Shown here one piece after another: positions 48,230-59,978 of a DNA stretch of 64,000 nucleotides. The notes under the pieces are model-generated. The model made no database searches, was not told where the DNA came from, and was given only the letters and a program-made list of their open reading frames with translations. How positions within the stretch are numbered: position 1 is the first letter of the stretch; the number at the start of each line of letters is the position of its first letter. The position numbers and the translations under genes were made by a program. This stretch comes from Diphasiastrum complanatum. Lineage: Eukaryota; Streptophyta; Lycopodiopsida; Lycopodiales; Lycopodiaceae. Location: NCBI GenBank assembly GCA_029204225.1, contig CM055103.1:18924925-18988924 (forward strand). The letters are read 5' to 3'.

Positions 48230-49797
48230 CTATGAATCTAAACTTCAATTGAGATTAATCATATCTACTAAGGTAGAATGTTTATCTCTAGACAATGGCT
48301 TTGTCAAAATATCAGAAAACATATTGTCTGTATGACAGTAACTTAGTACAACATCTTTATTCTGAACTTTCTCTCTAATGGAACTGAACTTCTATGTGTT
48401 TAGTCCTAGCATGAGTACGTGGGTTCAGAGATAGAGCTATACAGCTTTGATTGTCGCACTAGAGTATTGTTGGACCGATCTGTGGAAATTGCAGATCTTG
48501 TAGTAGCCTTCTTAGCCAAATTATCTCCTTCACTGATGATCTAGCTGCAACATATTCGGATTCTGTGGAGGACAACGAAATGCATTTATGCTTTCGGTTG
48601 TTCTATGAAATGGGTCCTCCTGCAAGGAAAACAATATAACTTGATGTGGATTTTCTAGTATCCATGTCTCCTGCCCAGTCTGAGTTTGAATAGGTGATCA
48701 GTGTGAGTGCAACTTCTGTATTACCATTGTAGCTCAAAGCATAGTGCTTTGAAGCTTGAATGTACCTCAGAACTCTTTGTAGAGCTTTCCAGTGCTATAA
48801 GCCTGGATTGGACATGTATTAAGACAATGTGCTTACTGCATATGCTAGATCGGGTCGTGTGCAGACCATAGAAAACATTATAGATCCTATGACGATGGAC
48901 TAATAAGGATACCTACACAGTTCTTGCTGATCTGCTTGAGTTCTAGAGCACATGTTTTTGGACAGCTTAGATTTTGGATCCATAGGTGTGTCTATGGGCT
49001 TGCAGTCCTCCATGCCATATCTGCGAAGTACATTGATAAGATAGGACTCCTGGCTTATAATAGTCCTTCTGCCTGCGCGATCTCTGTGAATCTCCATACC
49101 GAGTAGGTAATGGACTGGGCCTAAATCAGTCATCTCAAATTTTGATGAAAGCAGAGATTTGGTTTCCTGTAATAACTGATTTGAATTGCTGGTAATTAAG
49201 GACATCAACGTATAATGCTATTATAACATAGCTTGACTCTTTTCGTCTGAGATATACATTAGAGTCTACGAAGCAAAAAGTGAAGTTATGATGCAACAAG
49301 AAGTGATTTATTCTATCATACCAAGCCTTGGGAGCTTGCTTAAGACCATATAATGCCTTATGCAACTTACATACCAAATGCTCTTTGCCTTGAAGGATGT
49401 AACCTTCTGGTTGATGAATGAATATGTCTTTTTGCATGTATCTATGAAGGAATGTTGTCTGGACATCCATCTGGTGAATGTCCAAATCCTCTACAGCAAC
49501 TATATCCAGCAAGGTGCGAATAGATTGATGCTTTACCACTGGACTAAAGGTATCAGTGTAATCTATTCCATAAACTTGTTCCATTTGGATATTGATCCAT
49601 CTGTCTTAAGCTTTAGCTTGAAAATCCATTTAGAGTCAATAGGCTTTATACCTACAGGAGGATTAACAAGACTCCAAGTCTTGTTCTTCATCAAGGAATG
49701 GTACTCAGCATCCATGGCAGCCTTCCATTCATCTGCATTGGGAATTGATAGTGCTTCTACAACAGTTGGCTAGTAATCCAATAAACCAGTGCTCTAA
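48230..49797 (-). pseudogene. pol: Element 5 RT and RNase H
   Basis: From the 5' side: ADEWKAAMDAEYHSLMKNKTW, GIKPIDSKWIFKLK, YGIDYTDTFSPVVKHQSI, HKALYGLKQAPKAWYDR. The active site starts LYVD but a one-base loss near 49207 shifts the frame, which resumes ITSNSNQLL and DLGPVHYLLGMEI. RNase H pieces near 48300-48560 include ESEYVAARSSVKE, CDNQSCIALS and HARTKHIEVQ. The block between RT start and YGIDY is shortened. Confidence 0.92.
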
Positions 49798-49806
49798 TAC
49801 CACTTT

Positions 49807-50957
49807 TGTTGGTGTGGTGTAGGAAGCTTCTGAACGAAGTCAAACAACCAACAAGAGAAATACAATGAATACTATGAAGAACAATGATAACTATGTTTAA
49901 CAGGATTGTGGATTACTTAGAGAACAGAGGTTGCAAGCTGTTCTTATGTGTTGAATAAGATCATCAGTGTAGGAGTCTTAGACTGCCATGAAAGAGAGAT
50001 TGCAAGTTGATGTTTACATAATAGGAGTGAGAGTTAATTTCATTCAACAAAAATACAAAAAGATGTAGAACATTAGCGAATCTGTATAATAAAGTTGTAG
50101 TAACAACGATCAGACCACAATACAATTGCGCAAGTGCGTGATCCTACTTACAGATTCAAAGCAATTGCTAAAGTTCTGAATATATATATCTCTCTCTATC
50201 ATCACTAACTCTGAGGAGTCAACTACTAAAAGACCCGTTCTGACCATCTTAATCTCTATCAGATCATCCTTTGATTTTCAGATCTATCCTATCTTCAATC
50301 GCTCATTTACATTTATGGCAACTGGAAGATCTTGTATTATTCTAGCCTTACATTTACAAGATCGCTTAGCAGTTGATTAACTGACTAATTAGAACAGTTG
50401 TTATTGAGCGTGAAGATGTAGACAACTTGTGAGGAATCTTGTGTATTCTGCAGAGTGTCGGATTTTTTGTCCGTGTAGAATCCCTTGTAAAATTGTAGTA
50501 TTGGGTTTTTTGCTTGTGTAGAAACCTGTGTAAAACTGCAGTGTTGGGCTTTTCACCTGTGTAGAAACTCGCATAAAAAACTAGAGTGTTGCATTTTTCG
50601 CTTTTTGTTGCCTGTCAAAAACTACATGTAAAAATGTAGTGCCGCATTTCTCGCTTTTGTCGCCTGTCAAAAACTGCATGTAAACATGCATTGTCCCATT
50701 TTTCACATTTATGAAAGTGTTTAAAATGGCCTAAAAACTGAGTAACACAAGTGTTGCAAAAATAAAGGCGACAGTGTCAGGTTTTTTATAACCTGTCAGA
50801 AATTGTGAGAAAAAAATGCAGACGGTAGCAACAATTAGTCCAAAAATGCATATTGTTGAAAAATAGTTCATTTTCTGCAGGTTTCATTTGAGAGAGTAAA
50901 ATTGAGAGAAGGAAGGAGGGCAATTAGTAAGAGTAGGAATAAGATTAGACTCCAACA
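49807..50957 (-). repeat. 5' LTR of element 5
   Basis: 1151 bp, diverged copy of 46972-48210 (several short deletions). The primer site (minus: TGGTATTAGAGC) lies just inside, separated by four bases. Confidence 0.95.
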
Positions 50958-50962
50958 CTACC

Positions 50963-51720
50963 TTTTATTATTCATTCACTAAGAAGGAGTCTTGCATGAG
51001 TAATCTTGATTGTGTGCTTATCGAGGATTAGAAAGGACTCAAAAGAGAAGCAAGGATCAGGTTTGACACTCATCTTCACCTATTCTACTTCATGTGGGAG
51101 GAGGATCATAGCATCTATCTCATTTGTTATGGTGGTGGCCTGGATTTCACTATGGCTAGTGAAGGGGCTTTTGGTGTAATCTTTTATTATCTCAATTACA
51201 TGTTTGAGATGTTGGTGTAAAAAGTGTTTTGATTAGAGGTTATGATGTACTTTTGGAAGAGCATTTGGTGGTCTTAGTTTGCTTCATCAAAACCAAGTGA
51301 AAATTGGCAGCTTAGGGCTACGAAAAGGCATCAAGATGGAACTCAAGAATCAAAGCAATGAGGATCTATTTTTTCAGATGCTTTAAGATTTTTTTAAAGG
51401 ACAAGGATCAGCAAGGAAGTGTTCTTATATCCTAATTTACTCATTCTATCTCATATTTGAGCAATGTCATGTGATTTTGTGTGGATTGTCAGGTTATGAT
51501 AAAACTAGTCACTCATTTTGATCCTGAGTGTTATGCCCACGATTGGTCTCAGATAGCGTGTCCCGCTAGAGACCCATAAGTTAATTATGATTATGAGGGG
51601 TTTCGGACCCTCATGTGCATATGCCACATAATTAATTGTTGGAGGCCTAAACTCATGATGGTGGATTTCTATGGGTTTATTAGTGAGTCATAGGAGAACT
51701 AGATTATGTGGCCCAAATAG
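50963..51720. other. Spacer; LTR-like end near 51530
   Basis: No coding match. A TGTTATGCCCACGATTGG start near 51530 could be an LTR terminus leading into the palindromic region. Confidence 0.35.
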
Positions 51721-51852
51721 GCTACATAGGTGTCCAGTGAGGTGTCACAGTGCACTACTAGTGGTGCATGGGCCTTGGAGGGTATAAGTATACCCATTAG
51801 GCTCTCACTAGTGTATGCTTGATTATGGTAATATAAAGACCTCCACCGAGGC

Positions 51853-52103
51853 TCACTAGCCAAGCAAGTCGCAACAAAGCAACACAAGGGAATCGGATGG
51901 TGACAAACCAACCCGACCAAACCTAGATCTTACGGATTTAGCCCCCAAGCTATGGATCAATCACTCACAAGGGATAGCGGAGTCATACTAGCAGCACGTA
52001 GCTACTAGCACCATAATCAAAAGCATATACTAGTGAGAGCCTAACGGGTATACTTATACCCTCCAAGGCCCATGCACCACTAGTAGTGCACTGTGACACC
52101 TCA
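51853..52103 (+). repeat. Palindrome left arm
   Basis: About 250 bp, the inverted match of 52136-52386 around a ~32-bp centre. An additional direct copy of part of the right arm lies at 51721-51830. Confidence 0.9.
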
Positions 52104-52135
52104 TTGGACACCTATGTGTACAGTGCACTACTAGT

Positions 52136-52386
52136 GGGGTGTCACAGTGCACTACTAGTGGTGCATGGGCCTTGGAGGGTATAAGGATATCCATTAGGTT
52201 CTCACTAGTGTATGTTTCATTATGGTGCTAGTAGCTACATGCTGCTAGTATGACTCCTCTATCCCTTGTGAGTGATTGATCCATTGCTTGGGGGCTAGAT
52301 CCATAAGTTCTAGGTTTGGTTGGGTTAGTTTTTCCACCGTCCGATCCCCTTGTGTTGCTTTGTTGCGGCTTGCTTGGCTAGTGATC
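52136..52386 (-). repeat. Palindrome right arm
   Basis: Inverted partner of 51853-52103, roughly 90% similar by eye. Shared text includes GTCACAGTGCACTACTAG and GGCCTTGGAGGGTATAA. Confidence 0.9.
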
Positions 52387-53419
52387 ATCAGTGGATGTTT
52401 GTATATTGAGAATGGACTAATATGCTTGGCTGATTTTGCTAATGGAAATGGAGCTAAGGAAGATTCATCATGTCACTCATTCACACATATGTTCTAATTT
52501 TTGAGGATCTCTTATGGCAAGATGATGATGAAGGCTCATTCATGGAGTTTCATGTTGCAAATGAAGAAACAAAACGTTTCTAATTACAAAGCCTTGCTAG
52601 CTTCCAGCCGTTAGCCCGACGAAGACATTCGCAAACTCGAAGATCTGGAGACACGAAGCATGAAAAAAAAATTTGTGAACATGAAAGTCAAAGGAAACGA
52701 AGACGAACGGTTTGTGAACACAAAAATCATGACAGACGAAGACGAAGACGAACGGTTCACGAACACGAAAGATTCACGAACGAGAATCTTTTGCAGTCCA
52801 GTACGAGAGAAGACAAACGACCAAAATAAAACCAATGACGAAAATGAAACCTTCTCCTATCTGCACGCTCCAAAGAGGTACCAGCAAGATCATGCAAGTA
52901 CCCAGAAGTAGAGATATCTGATCTAATGGTATGACATCAGCAGATACATTCTAGGTCGGGGCTAGACGACACTGTCGCAAAAATCCGACAATGTCGGGAC
53001 TTTGCGAAATATGTGAAAAATCCCACAGCATCCTTAAATCTCATTTACGGTTGCCCCACACTTTGCCAGAGTCATTTCCTTAACATTTGAGGCACTTTTA
53101 AAAAAGCGAAAAATGCGACAATGCATATTTACATGAGATTTATGTCAGGCAAAAAATGCAAAAAAGGTGACACTGCATTTTTAAAAGAGATTCCTGACAG
53201 ACGAAAAAAGACGACATTGTTGTCAACTCCGTGTATTTCTGTAGACTGTGTAAAAACACTTGTAAAACTGCAGACTGTATAAAAACATAGAAAAATCTAC
53301 AGAACTGGATAAACAATGGATGAAGATTAAAACCGATTAGTCGATTAGTAAGAAGGAGAATAATATTACAAAAAAGAAGAGCACCAGTCAAATTCATCTC
53401 TGACAGCTCATCTTCTACA

Positions 53420-53804
53420 ATAGAAGAATTCTGTGGATTTGGCAAAGAACCTCAAACATATGAGGAAGCTATCAGTTGTCCCGATAAGGACAAGTGGATT
53501 AAAGTGATGGAAGATGAGATAAATTCCATGGAGCAGAACAATGTCTAGAATCTGGAGCCATTACTAGCATATAGGAAGACTGTATAGTGCAAATGGATTT
53601 TCAAATACAAGTATGGACCTAATGGCAACGTATCAAAGTACAAGGCCAGATTGGTAGCAAAAGGTTTCTCTCAAAAGTATGGTGTTGACTATACTGAAAC
53701 CTTTTCTCCAGTTATACAGCACTCATCGTTATGCCTACAATTTGCATATGCAGCAGCATACAGTCTCAAGATCCACATAGTGGATAAAAAGATTGCCTTT
53801 TTGC
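53420..53804 (+). pseudogene. pol: Element 6 RT, 5' part
   Basis: DKWIKVMEDEINSMEQNNV, stop, CKWIFKYKYGPNGNVSKYKA, VAKGFSQKYGVDYTETFSPV, ending at DKKIAFL where the solo LTR is inserted. Two TAG stops. Confidence 0.9.
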
Positions 53805-54626
53805 TGTGAAAAATGCAAAAATAAGCTTGGTAGAGGCCAAAAATCATGTATATAGGATGATTACACATGTGTGGAGCCTGTTCCCACGTGTACTTGTCAT
53901 GTACCATAATCATATAGGCTATACATATAATTTAATTCAAGTTCTAGTGGCTAAAAAGGCCAAAAACTAGTTTTCTAGACATATGACACATGGCATCAAT
54001 CTATTGATTGCATGAGCCACATCCTTTGCTTAGGTGTCATATCACATGTGTAGAGGACAGCTCACATGTGTGGAATAAGCTGAAGTAGGCAAATTTTGAC
54101 TTCTAGAAGATTTCCAAGTAGATCTCTATATAGAAGGAAAATGGACCAAAAGTGCTCAAAATAGAAGGTTTTGTCCAAGTGTCAGTTTTGCAAGATGAAT
54201 CATCATATGAAAAAGCACCTTCACACATGTGGGATCAGAGGGATGATCAGTACCACGAGCTCTCACTTATTGAATATATAGAGCCACATTTGGCCATAAT
54301 CAGTGTGAGACACCAATCTTGGTTTTGGAAGCAATTTTGAGTGATTCTCTCCATTTGTCTACATTTGTTTTGATTGTTTTGAGGTTCTATCAATGTGTAC
54401 TTGATTTTCAGGTTGGAGTCTGTACTCAAACACTATTTCACACGTGTGAAACCATAAAGTACACCTACCTTCAATTAATGATTGTTCTTGTTAGGATTTT
54501 CTGTCTAGAATTGATCTAGACTGATCTTAATCTGAAGTAGATTGATAGATCAAGTAATCTGACAACCAATCCCTCTTGAGGATCAGATTAGGATCCACTC
54601 TTGGTCCTTTTTGTACTTTTTCCACA
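53805..54626 (+). repeat. Solo LTR (822 bp) inside element 6 RT
   Basis: Runs TGTGAAAAATGC...CTTTTTCCACA, flanked by TTTGC (53800-53804) and TCTGC (54627-54631), a target duplication with one change. The RT reading continues across it without loss. The palindrome TTCACACGTGTGAA is at 54437-54450. A TATA-like GAATATATAGAG lies near 54273. Confidence 0.88.
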
Positions 54627-55849
54627 TCTGCACGACAAGGTGAATGAGGAGGTCTATATGGACCAACTACTAGGATTCATCTACTCACGCTTTGCCAACT
54701 ACACATGTCGAATGCAAAGAAGCATATATGGACTGAAGTAGTCTGCTAGACAGTGGTATAAGAAGAAAGATCACAACCTCATATCCTTAGGATTTCAACC
54801 ATTGATGATCGACTACAATGTCTACACAAAGGTCACAGATGGAGAAATGATAATCATGGCAGTCTACGTGGATGACACTATGATACTATCCATAAGCAAC
54901 GAGCTGATTCCTCATGTGAAGCATGATATTTCATAGCATTTTGAAATATTAGACCTAGGGGGAGCAAGATGCTACCTAGGATTGCAGATTGATAGAGATC
55001 TTGATGAAGGGAAGTTGTATCTTCACTAGTCAATACATCTAGAAAATTATTGATGATTTTCAGGTGAGAGACTGTAAGGGAGATAACACACCAATGGTAG
55101 ATGGAACAATTCTGACGAAGCAAAATTGTCTGCAGAATGTAGAAAAGTAGGAAGCCATGCAGAATGTGTCCTACAGGAGGCTGATCGGATCGCTCATGTA
55201 CCCAGCATATAATACATGCCCTGACATTGCCTATGCAGTTTTCAGGATGAGCCAATTCAACATTAATCCAAGCCTTACGCATTGGAAGCTCGCCAAAAGA
55301 ATTTTGCAATACCTTCAACAAACGAAGGATTATGGACTATGTTTCCCTTAGCATGGAGGATTCCAGATCAAATCCTACAACGATGCAAGCTGGGCATCCC
55401 TGAAAGATGACTGCAAGAGCGTCTCAAGAGGATGCACAATAGCAGTTGGTGCAGCTATGATATGGATCAGCAGGAAGCAGACCATAACTGCGCAATCATC
55501 CTGTGAAGCGGAGTGAGTTGCAGCAGCCAAGATGGCGAACGAGCTTACATGGCTCAAACAGTTCCTTGATGGACTGGGAGAGAACTCCAACGAGTTGTTG
55601 CTATTGTTCATGGATAATACATCCGCCATTCATCTGACGAAAGATCCAGTGTTTCATTCCAGAACGAAACACATTGCTATCAGATGTCATCTGATAAGAG
55701 ATCTAGTTGAGAAAGGTAGGCTAAAGACCGAGTTTGTTCCAACGAAGCATATGGTGGCTGATATCTTCACAAAGCCTCTTGACAAGACAAATTTCGAGAA
55801 GCAACGTGCAAGCTTAGGAATAAAAAAAATATTAGCTTTGAGAGGGGGC
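54627..55849 (+). pseudogene. pol: Element 6 RT end and first RNase H
   Basis: NEEVYMDQLLGFIY, CRMQRSIYGLK, the active site VYVDDTMILS, CYLGLQIDRD. RNase H follows: LIGSLMYPAYNTCPDIAYAV, SYNDASWASLKDDCKS, SSCEAE-stop, FHSRTKHIAIRCH, DIFTKPLDK. Several stops. A polypurine tract GAGAGGGGG (55840-55848) and an LTR stub TGTAAACAAATG follow. Confidence 0.9.
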
Positions 55850-55898
55850 TGTAAACAAATGATGATTGTCCAAAGATTGAGAAAGAGAGAGAAAACAG

Positions 55899-56592
55899 AT
55901 GCAGCTCACACCTCACAAGAAGTTGATAGGATCACTAATGTATCTTGTTGACAATACATGTCCTGATATTGCTTATGCAGTATTCAGGATGAGCCAATTC
56001 TGCATGAATCCAGGCTTGACACATTGGAAGATTGCAAAACAAATTTTGCAATATCTTCAATTAACGAGGGATTATGGCTTGTGTTATTGTCGTGGTGCAG
56101 ATTTCAGGATACTTTCCTACAGCGATGCTAGTTGGGCATCTCTCAAGGACGACTGTAAAAGCATCTCAGGAGGATGCATCATTGCATCAGGAGCAGTGGG
56201 GCTCTGGGTCAGCAAGAAGCAGACCGTTGTAGCCCAGTCATCCTGGGAAGCAGAGTACGTAGCAGCAGCAAAGATGGCCAATGAAATAATCTGGCTAAGT
56301 CAGTTCCTAGACAAATTGGGCGAAACAAGGAACGAGCCTCTGGTCTTGCAGATGGACAACACCTCTGCAATACATCTGACAAAAGATCTCGTGTTCCATT
56401 CCAGAACAAAGCACATTGCGATCAAGTACCACTTGATCAGGGATCTAATTGAGAAGAAGATGCTACAGACCACGTTCATCAGAACGAGAGACATGGTTGC
56501 TAACATCTTCAGTAAAGCCCTGGACAAAGGACTCTTTGAGAGACAAAGGAGCAGTCTCGGGATCATAAAGCTATCATGCTTTGACAGGGATC
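55899..56592 (+). pseudogene. pol: Second copia RNase H copy
   Basis: Continuously open to 56645. It repeats the preceding module with about a quarter of residues changed: LIGSLMYLVDNTCPDIAYAV, SYSDASWASLKDDCKS, SSWEAEYVAAAKMAN, FHSRTKHIAIKYH, NIFSKALDKG. It starts within 60 bp of the first module's LTR stub. Confidence 0.9.
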
Positions 56593-56699
56593 TGAATAAA
56601 CAAAATGTTTCTAATTACAAAGCCTTGCTAGCTTTCAACCCTTAGCCCGACGAAGACATTCGCGAACTCGTTTGAAAGGCATAAATAAGAAGGAGCAGT

Positions 56700-58030
56700 A
56701 CCGATAAGGCAACATCAGTATTGGATAAATCCTAAATATTCACTGTTGTTTAAAGATGAATTGGAAAAATATCTCCAACTAGGCATTATTTACCCAGTCC
56801 TCAACAATGAATGGGTTTCACCCATTGTCGTCATGCCTAACAAGAAGACGGGAAAGATACGTATATATCAAGCTTATCGGAAGCTTAATGCCTGCAACTC
56901 TGAAGGATCATCATCCCTTGCCATTCACATATATGATATTGGACCAAGTTGCAGGTGACGTTAGATATAGCTTTCTTTGACGATTTTTTAGGCTATAACC
57001 AAGTATCGATCTGAGATAACAATCAGTCCAAGACCACTTTCACGACAGAATAGGTTACATATGTGTATCAGAAGATGCCATTTGGACTGTGTAATGCACC
57101 AACCGCATTCCACCTTCACGACAGAGTAGGGTACATATGTGTATCAGAAGATGCCATTTGGACTGTGTAATGCACCAACCACATTCCAATGAATGATTAC
57201 TATGATATTTCAAGAATACTTACGAGTATTCCTTGAAATTTTTATGGATGACTTCTATGTATATGGCTCAGAAGACATGCATCTTTCAAAGCTGCGGAAG
57301 ACGTTGCAGCGTTGTAGAGAGACTTCTCTGTGTCTTCACCATGAGACGTGTTTTTTGGGCATGCCGAAAGGAATACGAGTCTGGGACACAATATCTAAGA
57401 GACGTATTGAAGTCGACAAAGATAAGGTGGAGATCATAAAGAATTTGACGGAGCTGACAAATCTTTGTGAACTCAGAGGATTTCTTGATCATGTTGGTTA
57501 CTATCGGAGGTTCATTCAAGACCATGCATCTATTGTTGCTCCACTAATGCATTTATTGAAGAAAGATGTTTACTACGAATGGTCTGCTGAATGTCAACGA
57601 TCATTTGAATTGCTGAAGCAGAAACTGATGGACACCCCAATTATGAGACCACTAATTGAGTAATATGTGGATGTTTCGTCATTCACAATTGGAGTCACCC
57701 TCAAAAGAATGATGAGAAAATAGACTATCATGTGTATTATGTAGAGTGTCAATTGAGTATATAAAAAAAGAAGCATTCATCTACGGAACATGAAGGACTC
57801 ACGAAGTTTCAGCACTTTTTGCTGGGATATTCTGTTGTCTTCCATGTCGACCATTATGCACTCAAGTATATGGTGAATAAGCCAAATCTATCAGGCCGAG
57901 TAGTGAGATGGGTTCTGCTGCTTCATGAATTTGATTACCGAGTGGAGGTACGATAAGGAAAGTACCACACTAGCACAGACTATTTATCGCGTCTTAATAT
58001 AGGATCTGTTGCCGAGAACTTAAGCCACAA
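56700..58030 (+). pseudogene. pol: Ty3/gypsy RT and RNase H, degraded
   Basis: LGIIYPVLNNEWVSPIVVMP, YRKLNA, then a 76-bp tandem duplication (57041-57192) doubling MPFGLCNAPT. FLEIFMDDFYVYG holds the active site; CELRGFLDHVGYYRRFI is the gypsy RT/RNase H connection. RNase H: EYVDVSSFTIGVTL, FHVDHYALKYMVNKP, EFDYRVEV and DYLSRL. Many stops. No integrase before the LTR at 58310. Confidence 0.92.
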
Positions 58031-58309
58031 ATTTTAAAATGAGAATATTATGTTTTTATCAATCGAATATTCTATATATCTGAAAACTATTGATTATCTT
58101 CAGAATCAGAATTATCTTCTTGGCTTTGATTTGAAATAGAAGAAGATTTTTCAACATAAGATTGGACCATATACGATAAAGAATAACGTACTCAACAAAA
58201 CGGGACTAGATGAAAAAATTCGCCGATCTCTTGAATTAATTGATATTCAAAATTTTATTTGAGCATTACACTCAGAAGATGCCGGCGTACACTTTGCATT
58301 TGTCAATAC

Positions 58310-58997
58310 TGTTGGAGGGTTTACGGATTCCAAGGCAACTCCAACCCTAGTTAATAAGTGAGAGGGATTTGGCACCTTGCGTGTGTAAGTTCAACCCGAT
58401 GATCACATAGAGATTTGATTAGTTAATGTCGCAGGGCCTAAAAGTCAAGTTAGTAATAAAATAGTCCCCCACCAAAATTCAATTTCAAATTGGTTCTCTC
58501 CAATTCTTGAATGGGTTCCTTCCACTTTTTCAAATTTAAATATTAGGAAGGAAGAAATTGGCCAATAGGATTTGATGCCAATCCACTATATATAGTGGTA
58601 ATTTCGAATCATTTGTACATATTTTCTGCATTTCAATACAAGCATGTTGGTCCTCTTATGAATGGATATGAAATGTCCTTGCGCTTCATCTCTCCTCCTC
58701 TAACTCTCATGTTTTCTTTGGCTTTGCTATTTGTTGGATTTGATGCTGATTGGGATTGAATGTTCTTATGCTTTTTGACATAGAGAAAGGAAAAGAGCAA
58801 AGAGTAAGTTTATATCTTTGTGGATTTGTGTTAATGCTTAGTGTTAATGGACCTTAGTGTTAATACATACATGCTGAATTATGAAATATGCTATCGCTCT
58901 CATGGGAACGAACCTCAGTGTGACAACTAGCTTCATCTCCTTGATGCTTGTGTGCTTGGATCTAGGGTTGAGGGTAGGATAAAAAATGCCCACTCCA
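58310..58997 (+). repeat. 5' LTR of short element
   Basis: Runs TGTTGGAGGGTTTACGG...CCCACTCCA. TATA-like CTATATATAGTGG lies near 58591. The first 70 bp recur at 59277 with about 86% identity. Confidence 0.8.
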
Positions 58998-59001
58998 ATT
59001 T

Positions 59002-59019
59002 TGGCACCATTTCCAAGGA
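59002..59019 (+). other. Primer-binding site, Asp-tRNA-like
   Basis: TGGCACCATTTCCAAGGA resembles the TGGCGCCGTTGCCGGGGA site of Athila/Tat-type gypsy elements, with CpG-decay-like changes. Confidence 0.7.
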
Positions 59020-59260
59020 GCTACGCAAAGTTTTCAGTTTTCAGCATGTTTGGATGGATGTTAGCTTGCATTTAGACATCTTCTTCTGGCATAATAGGGT
59101 TAAAATTGCATTTTAGGATTAATTTGGGAGATATCTTGCTTTCAATACGGAACACCGAAGTTCATGGAAAGGGTGCAGTACCACCTAATAAAGGTGCGAA
59201 GAGAGACCAATCAGAGCCCCAAATAAATAATCTCGCGAGGTGCCATGGGACCGCCACTAG

Positions 59261-59276
59261 TTTTGGTGGGGGATAC
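59261..59276 (+). other. Polypurine tract of short element
   Basis: TTTTGGTGGGGGATAC immediately before the second LTR start. Confidence 0.8.
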
Positions 59277-59347
59277 TATTAGAGGGTTTGCGGATCCCAA
59301 GGCAACCCTAACTCTAGTTAATAAGTGAGAGAGATTTAGCTCCTTGT
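59277..59347 (+). repeat. Start of 3' LTR, interrupted by element 2
   Basis: TATTAGAGGGTTTGCGG...CTCCTTG, aligning with 58310-58379. Element 2 begins at 59348. Confidence 0.85.
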
Positions 59348-59960
59348 TGTTGAGTTCAGACGTGTGGGACACCCTACACATGTACTTTTGATCTCCTAAG
59401 CCCAATAATACCATAAAGATCAGACTAGCATTGATTGACAATAGGGAAGCTGATCATACAAGAAATATTATTGTGTTACAAGCAAGATCTGTCAACAAAA
59501 CATGAAACTAAGCACAATAAATGCCTCAACTCGGCTAGAGAGAGAATATGAAAGTACAAAACTCGAGTAGAGAGAGAGGACACAAAGAGCTTTTCTCCAG
59601 ATTTGCATTACACACAATTTTCATCAATTTTTCAATGAGAGTACATCACATATATATAGATCCATGGACTCTCCTCCTACTTTGAGTTGAATTGGAGTTA
59701 TGAATCCACCTCTCAAGCTATCTAGACTTATTCAAGCCACCTCACTATGTCTAATTGTGCCACCTAGTATTTTCATGCATTAAATGTGACATGCAAAGTA
59801 CAAATGGCAATTCCTATGGTAGCTCGAGTTTCTACTTCTACCTAGCATATATATTTTATTCTAAGATGGGTATTTACTAAGCCAAAATAGCTTAATTCAT
59901 CTTTGGCATTTTTAGGACCCCTACTCACAACATTAGATAGATTTTTCCATTATTTTGGCA
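59348..59960 (-). repeat. 3' LTR of element 2
   Basis: 613 bp, homologous along its length to the element 1 LTRs. The polypurine tract (minus: TTAGGAGGAG) adjoins at 59961-59970. Confidence 0.95.
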
Positions 59961-59978
59961 CTCCTCCTAAAAATATAT

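Larger units (their letters stand above)
46972..50957 (-). mobile_element. Internally deleted Ty1/copia element (element 5)
   Basis: LTRs lie at 46972-48210 and 49807-50957, with target duplication CTACC (46967-46971 and 50958-50962). The 1.6-kb interior has a primer site, RT and RNase H only; gag, protease and integrase are gone. It would depend on proteins from other copies. Confidence 0.95.
52562..56670 (+). mobile_element. Decayed Ty1/copia element 6
   Basis: The same ~78-bp LTR-start sequence occurs at 52562-52640 and 56593-56670 (TGAAKAAACAAAAYGTTTCT, then GCCTTGCTAGCTT). Between them lie RT, a solo LTR and two RNase H copies; gag, protease and integrase are not found. 52975-53385 contains pieces like element 5 LTR units in both orientations. 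The right LTR is cut short. Confidence 0.7.
58310..59347 (+). mobile_element. Short non-autonomous LTR element with gypsy-type signals
   Basis: An LTR of 688 bp, a primer site, about 240 bp of non-coding interior, a polypurine tract and the first ~70 bp of the second LTR, which is then interrupted by element 2. No coding sequence. Similar in design to TRIM/SMART-type elements but with long LTRs. Confidence 0.8.

Noticed and set aside
52660-52911. Charged 83-residue protein frame
   Set aside because: Built from short repeats (GAAGACGAACGG-like) just after an LTR start; no domain, probably LTR sequence.
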